The position numbers and the translations under genes are program-made. The notes beneath the pieces were generated by a model, which did not search any database, was not told the origin of the DNA, and saw only the letters and a program-made list of their open reading frames with translations. Positions 59,509 to 64,000 of a stretch of DNA of 64,000 nt are shown here, piece after piece. Each line of letters starts with the position of its first letter. The first letter of the stretch is position 1. The stretch comes from Bacillus sp. SG-1 (GTDB lineage: Bacteria; Bacillota; Bacilli; Bacillales; Bacillaceae_B), in the NCBI RefSeq assembly GCF_000181495.1, contig NZ_ABCF01000001.1, positions 616,989 through 680,988 of the forward strand, read 5' to 3'.

Positions 59509-59523
59509 ATACGCATAGGGGTA
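59509..59523 (+). promoter_or_regulatory. CstR/CsoR-type operator, site 1
   Basis: ATACGCATAGGGGTA, one good half of the ATACCCC-TA-GGGGTAT palindrome. It lies 60 bases before the persulfide dioxygenase start. Confidence 0.55.
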
Positions 59524-59582
59524 AAGGAAATACTAACTTAACCATAAAGATTAAATCAGAATTAATTAAAGGAGGTTCTTCA

Positions 59583-60710
59583 ATGGCTGTAAAAAACATC
59601 ACAGCAAAAGAACTGGCAAAGAAAGTGCTGAGCAAAGAAAAAGTATTTATTATCGATGTAAGAAATACCGACGCTTTTGATGATTGGAAAGTCGAAGGAA
59701 GAAATGTAGATATCATTAATGCACCTTATACAGATATTAAAGAAAAAGGGATCGATCCATTTTTGGATAAACTTCCAAAGGACCAGGAAATCCATGTCAT
59801 TTGTGCAAAGGGAAACTCTTCGAAAAAAGCAGCTGAAGAAATCGCAAACGCAGGGTATTCAGATGTATATTCTGTAGAGGGCGGGATGAGTGCCTGGAGT
59901 GAACATCTGGAGCCTGTCAAAATTGGCGACTTGAAGAACGGAGGGGCCATCCATCAATTTGTCCGTATCGGAAAAGGCTGCCTATCTTATTTAATTCAAT
60001 CTAACGGAGAAGCGGCCATCATCGATGCTGCCAGGATAACCAAACCTTACCGTGAATTCCTCGCTGAAAATGATGTTAAATTAACCCGTGCAATGGACAC
60101 TCATTTACATGCTGATCATATAACCGGCGGAAGAGAGCTGGCGGAAACTAGTGATGCCCAATATTATCTTCCATCAAAGGATGCTGAAGGCGTTCAATTT
60201 CCATATGAATCCGTAAATGACGGAGACAAGTATGAAGTTGGTTACTCTGTCATAGAAGCCATGTACTCCCCGGGCCATACCATCGGTAGTACTTCCTATA
60301 TAGTTGATGATCAGTATTTACTGACTGGTGACATCCTATTTATCGATTCCATCGGAAGACCTGATCTGGCAGGCAAGGCGGAAGACTGGGTAGGAGACTT
60401 GCGGACAACTTTATATAAACGGTACAAAGAACTGTCTGATGACTTGATTGTTCTTCCGGCCCACTATATGGGTATAGATGAAATGAATGAGGACGGAAGT
60501 GTTTCAGAAAAGCTGGGAACGCTATATAAAGAGAACCATGGATTGAATATTGAAGATGAGGATGAATTCAGAAGTACCGTGACGGAGAACCTGCCTCCTC
60601 AGCCTAATTCATATGAAGAAATCCGGAAAACGAATATGGGAAAAGAAGATCCGAATGAAGAAAAGCAGAGTGAAATGGAAACCGGACCAAACCGTTGTGC
60701 GGTCAGGTAA
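59583..60710 (+). CDS. Rhodanese-persulfide dioxygenase fusion (CstB/ETHE1-like)
   Basis: A 375-residue enzyme. Residues 1-110 form a rhodanese domain with the persulfide cysteine in [14 protein letters not shown] (near residue 74). Residues 120-340 form an ETHE1-type metallo-beta-lactamase domain: [11 protein letters not shown] near 174, SPGHTIGS near 232, LTGDILFID near 247 and LPAHY near 294 give the iron ligands. It oxidises glutathione- or other persulfides to sulfite and moves sulfur. S. aureus CstB joins the same functions but with its rhodanese after the dioxygenase. The start follows AAAGGAGGTTCTTCA. Confidence 0.9.
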   Translation: MAVKNITAKELAKKVLSKEKVFIIDVRNTDAFDDWKVEGRNVDIINAPYTDIKEKGIDPFLDKLPKDQEIHVICAKGNSSKKAAEEIANAGYSDVYSVEGGMSAWSEHLEPVKIGDLKNGGAIHQFVRIGKGCLSYLIQSNGEAAIIDAARITKPYREFLAENDVKLTRAMDTHLHADHITGGRELAETSDAQYYLPSKDAEGVQFPYESVNDGDKYEVGYSVIEAMYSPGHTIGSTSYIVDDQYLLTGDILFIDSIGRPDLAGKAEDWVGDLRTTLYKRYKELSDDLIVLPAHYMGIDEMNEDGSVSEKLGTLYKENHGLNIEDEDEFRSTVTENLPPQPNSYEEIRKTNMGKEDPNEEKQSEMETGPNRCAVR

Positions 60711-60745
60711 TGGATTCGATTAACTAAAAAAGGAGGAGATAAGAC

Positions 60746-61129
60746 ATGTTTGATTATACTCTATCTACAGATAAAAGTATGGAAGAAGCAGTGAATAGTT
60801 TGGAAGCAAGTTTAAAGGATGAACAATTTGGTATCCTATGGACATTTGATATTAAAGATAAGCTGCAGGAAAAGGGACTGGATTTTGATAAGGAATTCAA
60901 AGTGCTGGAAGTCTGCAACCCTAAAGAAGCGCAAAGAGTCTTAAATGAAAACACAATGGCCGGTTACTTTCTTCCATGTAAAATGGTTGTCTATGAAGAC
61001 GGCGGGCAGACTAAAATCGGAATGCCAAAACCTACTTCACTTATTTCCATGTTAGATGATGAAAAGATGAAGGAATTTGCAAAAGACATTGAGGACCGCC
61101 TGATTGCCTGCATGAAAAAGAGTGTATAG
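60746..61129 (+). CDS. DUF302 protein
   Basis: A 127-residue protein of the DUF302 family: YTLSTDKSMEEAVNSLEASLKDEQFGILWTFDIKDKLQEKGLDFDKEFKVLEVCNPKEAQRVL is the standard core, with a conserved Cys in EVCNP. MAGYFLPCKMVVYED follows. DUF302 genes often lie next to sulfur or persulfide genes, and this one shares the persulfide dioxygenase transcript (35-base gap). The biochemical role is unknown. The start follows AAAAAAGGAGGAGATAAGAC. Confidence 0.88.
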   Translation: MFDYTLSTDKSMEEAVNSLEASLKDEQFGILWTFDIKDKLQEKGLDFDKEFKVLEVCNPKEAQRVLNENTMAGYFLPCKMVVYEDGGQTKIGMPKPTSLISMLDDEKMKEFAKDIEDRLIACMKKSV

Positions 61130-61147
61130 AAAAAAATACGCTGCATT

Positions 61148-61173
61148 AAGGATGAACTCATGAGTTCATCCTT
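61148..61173 (+). terminator. Terminator of the first sulfur transcript
   Basis: AAGGATGAACTCATGAGTTCATCCTT, a perfect 26-base palindrome with a weak T-run (ATCTTATT). Confidence 0.7.
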
Positions 61174-61334
61174 ATCTTATTGAAAGGATTGTACATATAT
61201 CAAGCAAAATAATTGATTCCATTATTAGACAGGTGGTATATTAGCCTCATTATAGGCAAAAGCCGGTAATAGTCCCGGTCTTTCAGCTTCTATCATCCAC
61301 TTTTTAAAAGCTTTGAAAAAATGTTTAAAGGGTG

Positions 61335-61363
61335 TTGACTTAATACCCACACGGGTATATAAT
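61335..61363 (+). promoter_or_regulatory. CstR operator and promoter, site 2 (before the rhodanese-like gene and cstR)
   Basis: TTGACT (61335-61340), 17 bases and TATAAT (61358-61363). The spacer holds the perfect palindrome ATACCC-ACAC-GGGTAT (61343-61358). Binding there would block RNA polymerase and would make cstR autoregulated. Confidence 0.85.
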
Positions 61364-61414
61364 AAGTTTTGTAAGCAAGGCAATACTTTAAAAATTGAAT
61401 AGGGTGGTACTGAA

Positions 61415-61792
61415 ATGTTACTATTGATTATCATAGCAGTCAGTATGATAATAGCACTATACAAAAGATACTTTCCTGTCACAGGAGTGCAGCGATTAAA
61501 CAAAACTCCCAACAAGACAGAATCCATACAAATCTTAGATGTAAGAGATTATAATCAGTCTTTTAACGATCCTATACAAAATTCTGTAAATCTTCCAGTT
61601 GCTTATCTTAAGAGGAACTGGCATGAACTTGCAGGGGCCCAAATCCATATAGTAGCTTCAACGAATCTTGAAAAGAATATGAGCATCAGGATGCTGAGAA
61701 GAAAAGGGTACGAGATAACTGGTTATACATTAACTGAAAAGCAATGTCCGCCAAGACAGGATAAAGGAAAGGGGTATTGTTATGGAATATAA
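61415..61792 (+). CDS. Membrane-anchored rhodanese-like protein without catalytic Cys
   Basis: A 125-residue protein with an N-terminal helix (LLLIIIAVSMIIALY) and a rhodanese-like fold (IQILDVRDYNQSFNDPIQNSVNLPVAYL). The loop that normally holds the active-site cysteine reads IHIVASTNLEKNMS, with no Cys. A motif CPPRQDKGKGYCYGI ends the protein, giving two cysteines. It may be a sulfur-binding or structural partner rather than an active transferase. The frame overlaps cstR by 11 bases. Confidence 0.7.
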   Translation: MLLLIIIAVSMIIALYKRYFPVTGVQRLNKTPNKTESIQILDVRDYNQSFNDPIQNSVNLPVAYLKRNWHELAGAQIHIVASTNLEKNMSIRMLRRKGYEITGYTLTEKQCPPRQDKGKGYCYGI

Positions 61793-62042
61793 TGATCAGG
61801 TCAAAAACCGTGTGAAACGGATGGAAGGCCAGTTAAGAGGCGTCCTGAAAATGATGGAAGAGGGCAAAGATTGTAAAGATGTAATCACGCAATTATCTGC
61901 AGTCCGTTCTGCCGTCGATCGAACTGTCGGGGTTATCGTAAGTTCAAACTTGGTAGAGTGTGTTCTTGAAGCTGAAAATCGCGGCGAAAAAACAGATGAA
62001 ATGATTAAAGAGGCTGTCAACCTGCTGGTTAAAAGCAGATAA
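61782..62042 (+). CDS. cstR: CstR, persulfide-sensing CsoR-family repressor
   Basis: An 86-residue, all-helical CsoR/FrmR-family repressor: NRVKRMEGQLRGVLKMMEEGKDCKDVITQLSAVRSAVDR carries Cys31 and NLVECVLEA carries the second cysteine (about residue 60). The histidine that completes the copper site of CsoR is missing, which is the mark of the persulfide sensor CstR. Disulfide or trisulfide formation between the two cysteines should release the operators ATACCC...GGGTAT found at several promoters around it. It overlaps the preceding gene by 11 bases and is co-transcribed with it. Confidence 0.92.
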   Translation: MEYNDQVKNRVKRMEGQLRGVLKMMEEGKDCKDVITQLSAVRSAVDRTVGVIVSSNLVECVLEAENRGEKTDEMIKEAVNLLVKSR

Positions 62043-62053
62043 GCAATTCAGGG

Positions 62054-62096
62054 TTGACATCCCTTTTTTTAAATAGTAACATACCCCTATGGGTAA
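62054..62096 (+). promoter_or_regulatory. CstR operator and promoter, site 3 (before tusA)
   Basis: TTGACA (62054-62059) and TAACAT (62077-62082) with 17 bases between. The operator ATACCCCTATGGGTAA (62081-62096) covers the end of the -10 region and the start site. Confidence 0.75.
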
Positions 62097-62131
62097 CAAA
62101 CAATGAAAATATATTACAGGAGGAATTACAC

Positions 62132-62359
62132 ATGAATGCAGATAAAATTTTAGATGCAAAAGGGCTTGCTTGCCCAATGCCAATCGTAAAAACAAAGAAA
62201 GCGATGAATGAATTGGAGTCAGGACAGGTATTGGAAGTCGTTGCAACCGATAAAGGGGCAAAAAGTGATTTGACTGCCTGGGCAAAATCCGGCGGTCATG
62301 AATTGCTTGACCATAAAGAGGAAAATGATATCTTTACGTTTTGGATTAAAAAAGGATAA
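62132..62359 (+). CDS. TusA/SirA-family sulfur carrier
   Basis: A 75-residue TusA-type protein with the sulfur-carrying motif GLACPMPIVKTKKAMNELE (residues about 12-30; C-P-x-P) and the EVVATDKGAKSDLTAWAKSGGHEL core. It accepts and passes on persulfide sulfur. ATG 62132 follows ACAGGAGGAATTACAC; the frame opens at 62054 but includes the promoter. A second TusA gene lies at the right edge. Confidence 0.9.
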   Translation: MNADKILDAKGLACPMPIVKTKKAMNELESGQVLEVVATDKGAKSDLTAWAKSGGHELLDHKEENDIFTFWIKKG

Positions 62360-62376
62360 TTTTTTAACCTATAACA

Positions 62377-62392
62377 ATACCCCTGTGGGTAG
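62377..62392 (+). promoter_or_regulatory. CstR-type operator, site 4 (before the DsrE-like gene)
   Basis: ATACCCCTGTGGGTAG, 25 bases before the ATG of the DsrE-like gene. Confidence 0.65.
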
Positions 62393-62416
62393 GGGTAAAA
62401 AACAGGAGGAAAAACA

Positions 62417-62894
62417 ATGACAGCAAAGAAAAAAACAACGATTGTATTATTCAGCGGTGACTATGATAAAACGATGGCGGCATACATCATTGCCAATGGG
62501 GCAGCTGCCTATGATCACGAAGTAACGATCTTTCACACATTTTGGGGATTGAATGCCCTTCGAAAAGAAGAAAACATTGAAGTGAAAAAAGGATTCATGG
62601 AAAAATGTTCGGTAAAATGATGCCAAAAGGTGCGACAACATGGGGTTATCCAACATGAACTTTGCAGGCTTCGGACCGAAAATGATCAAAGGTGTCATGA
62701 AAAAGCACAATGTCATGTCATTGCCTAATCTGATTGAGATGGCACAAGAACAGGACGTTAAATTGGTAGCCTGTACGATGACAATGGATCTTCTTGGTTT
62801 GCAAAAAGAAGAATTATTGGATAATATCGATTATGCTGGGGTAGCAGCATACTTGGCTGATGCTGAAGACGGTAACGTTAACCTGTTCATCTAG
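62417..62894 (+). pseudogene. DsrE/DsrF-like protein with two frameshifts
   Basis: Three frames in turn give one DsrE-family protein of about 160 residues: KTTIVLFSGDYDKTMAAYII and GFMEK (62417 to about 62602), then MFGKMMPKGATT in a second frame, then GLSNMNFAGFGPKMIKGVM to LADAEDGNVNLFI in a third. Two single-base losses, at about 62602 and 62639, explain it. The CTMTMDLLGLQKEEL segment with the conserved Cys is intact. Ribosome site ACAGGAGGAAAAACA. Real mutations or sequencing errors are both possible. Confidence 0.75.
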
Positions 62895-62911
62895 TAAGGG
62901 GGCCATCATTC

Positions 62912-63271
62912 TTGGAATACATGAGGTATATCCTTGTCGGAATTTTAATTATCATTATTATCATGCGTCTTATGCCAGCAAGAGGTGTAAGGCATATCAC
63001 AACCGCTGACCTTAAAAACGAACTGCACGATGGAGATAAATTGTTCATCGATGTACGTACAAAAGGTGAATTCAACAAAAGAAGTATTCAGGGATTCAAA
63101 AATATCCCTTTATATGAATTACCATATAAAACAAAAGAACTTACGTCCAATAAAGAAATAGTCTTGATCTGCCAGAGCGGCATGAGAAGCAACAAAGCTG
63201 CTAAGCTCTTAAGAAAAAAAGGCTTCAACAAAGTCGCAAATGTAAAAGGCGGCATGGGCGCCTGGTCTTAA
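62912..63271 (+). CDS. Membrane-anchored rhodanese
   Basis: A 119-residue protein with one N-terminal helix (YILVGILIIIIIMRLM) and a rhodanese domain with the active-site loop LICQSGMRSNKAA (Cys near residue 90) and the VKGGMGAWS end. The CQSGMRS loop is that of an active sulfurtransferase. It is unlike the cysteine-free copy at 61.4 kb. The TTG start follows AGTAAGGGGGCCATCATTC. It lies 17 bases after the DsrE-like gene, on the same transcript. Confidence 0.85.
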   Translation: MEYMRYILVGILIIIIIMRLMPARGVRHITTADLKNELHDGDKLFIDVRTKGEFNKRSIQGFKNIPLYELPYKTKELTSNKEIVLICQSGMRSNKAAKLLRKKGFNKVANVKGGMGAWS

Positions 63272-63286
63272 TTCGTCAGTAACTAT

Positions 63287-63325
63287 GCTCTTTTCCCCAG
63301 CAAATTATTTAAACAGGAAAAGAGC
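63287..63325 (+). terminator. Hairpin between rhodanese genes
   Basis: GCTCTTTTCC...GGAAAAGAGC with a 19-base loop. The downstream T-run is short, so it may end transcription only partly or serve in mRNA processing. Confidence 0.5.
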
Positions 63326-63348
63326 TTATCAATAAGGAGGATAATAAA

Positions 63349-63645
63349 ATGAAAGAAATTTCACCAAAAGAAGTTGAATTAATCGTGAATGAAGGAAAAC
63401 CGGCCGATATCATTGATGTCCGGGAAACGGATGAAGTGGCACAAGGAAAAATTCCCGGTGCAGTCAACATCCCGTTAGGATTAGTTGAATTTCGCATGAA
63501 TGAACTGGATAAATCCAAAGAATATATCATGGTATGCCGTTCTGGCGGCAGAAGCGGCCAAGCGTGCCAGTTCCTCGAGAATCAAGGTTACAAAGTCATC
63601 AACATGACAGGCGGCATGCTTGCATGGGAAGGTAAAACTGAGTAA
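63349..63645 (+). CDS. Soluble rhodanese
   Basis: A 98-residue single-domain rhodanese. DIIDVRETDEVAQGKIPGAVNIPLG is the typical first half, MVCRSGGRSGQACQFLENQGY holds the active-site cysteine (near residue 66), and MTGGMLAWEGKTE ends the domain. It probably takes part in persulfide transfer with the TusA proteins. The start follows AAGGAGGATAATAAA. Confidence 0.9.
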   Translation: MKEISPKEVELIVNEGKPADIIDVRETDEVAQGKIPGAVNIPLGLVEFRMNELDKSKEYIMVCRSGGRSGQACQFLENQGYKVINMTGGMLAWEGKTE

Positions 63646-63649
63646 AATT

Positions 63650-63665
63650 ATACCCCGTAAGGTAA
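63650..63665 (+). promoter_or_regulatory. Possible CstR operator, site 5
   Basis: ATACCCCGTAAGGTAA, a weaker match. It lies 18 bases before the TTG start of the last gene. Confidence 0.4.
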
Positions 63666-63682
63666 ATCAGGAGGGACTACTA

Positions 63683-64000
63683 TTGGAAAACATTAAAGTG
63701 AATCAGGTGCTGGATGCCAAAGGATTAGCTTGTCCAATGCCGATCGTTAAAACGAAAAAAGCTATCACTAACCTTGAAGCCGGCCAGGTATTGGAAGTAG
63801 AAGCAACGGATAAAGGTTCGAAAGCAGATATCAAAGCGTGGGCAGAGAAAGCGGGCCATCAGTATCTGGGAACAATTGAAGAAGGCGACGTCCTTAAGCA
63901 TTACTTAAGGAAAGCCTCTGGGGAAGAAACAACTGAAAAAAAGCATCCCAATGTAGTCAATAATGAAGAGTTAGAATACAAATTGGGAAGCAATGTCGTT
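63683..64000 (+). CDS. TusA-family sulfur carrier, partial at right edge
   Basis: The first 106 residues of a protein that runs off the window. The first 75 residues repeat the TusA module of the upstream gene (LDAKGLACPMPIVKTKKAI at the start). A polar linker (GEETTEKKHPNVVNNEEL) then leads into another part. In S. aureus, CstA joins rhodanese, TusA and DsrE modules, so a further domain is likely to follow here. The TTG start at 63683 follows CAGGAGGGACTACTA. Confidence 0.8.
   Translation, partial: MENIKVNQVLDAKGLACPMPIVKTKKAITNLEAGQVLEVEATDKGSKADIKAWAEKAGHQYLGTIEEGDVLKHYLRKASGEETTEKKHPNVVNNEELEYKLGSNVV

Noticed and set aside
1..64000. tRNA or rRNA genes
   Set aside because: No cloverleaf-type or rRNA-like sequence was recognised by eye; the T-box leaders are the only structured RNAs supported.

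Overview
The window reads as chromosomal DNA of a spore-forming, low-GC Gram-positive of the family Bacillaceae (Bacillus, Rossellomorea or Mesobacillus type). The evidence is the AGGAGG-type ribosome sites with frequent TTG/GTG starts, the YjcZ-type sporulation peptide, a manganese catalase, an RsbR-type stressosome protein, YndM, an IDEAL-domain protein, T-box leaders and the general gene content. No rRNA or tRNA gene, phage, transposase gene or CRISPR array was seen.

Layout. 1-5.8 kb holds small kinases, lipoproteins and membrane proteins, including an MFS gene interrupted by one amber codon. 6.0-12.4 kb is a four-gene NIS siderophore operon (two IucA/IucC synthetases, an MFS exporter, a PLP decarboxylase) behind a promoter that carries a Fur box. 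12.4-16.8 kb has spore and stress genes (YjcZ, Mn catalase, RsbR-like, a ferritin-like/cupin protein). 16.8-20.1 kb is an Rrf2 locus whose regulator gene lies among three matching operator/promoter sites, next to an SDR, an IDEAL protein and an Old Yellow Enzyme. 20.6-23.5 kb carries flavin reductases, with azoreductase and MarR genes sharing an operator. 23.7-25.4 kb holds three tandem paralogues, each with six 16-residue repeats. 25.6-31.4 kb has resistance-like enzymes, FUSC and a short decayed stretch. 31.4-35.4 kb has a T-box-controlled second LysRS, ChrA and PadR. 35.8-44.9 kb has a DUF2268 lipoprotein, a SWIM-SNF2 helicase, YndM, two tandem tyrosine T-boxes before aroA(G), and an HD-GYP protein. 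45-59.3 kb is mostly stress, transport and acetyltransferase genes, an OsmC gene with an in-frame UGA at its catalytic cysteine, and an AbrB-AbrB-zinc ribbon-CHAD fusion. 59.5-64 kb is a CstR-controlled persulfide and sulfur-relay island that runs off the end.

Main points of interest: (i) the OsmC UGA with a SECIS-like hairpin at the expected distance, a candidate selenoprotein; (ii) intergenic tandem arrays with a 51-54 bp period (about five helical turns) at six places, mostly unrelated in sequence but alike in period and in carrying inverted repeats; (iii) the six-repeat protein trio, which resembles YadA-head beta-roll repeats; (iv) the DNA-binding/CHAD fusion; (v) tandem T-boxes separated by a palindromic element that itself holds a second palindromic insertion.

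All calls come from reading the sequence. No database search was run, so family assignments rest on motifs and remembered family features.
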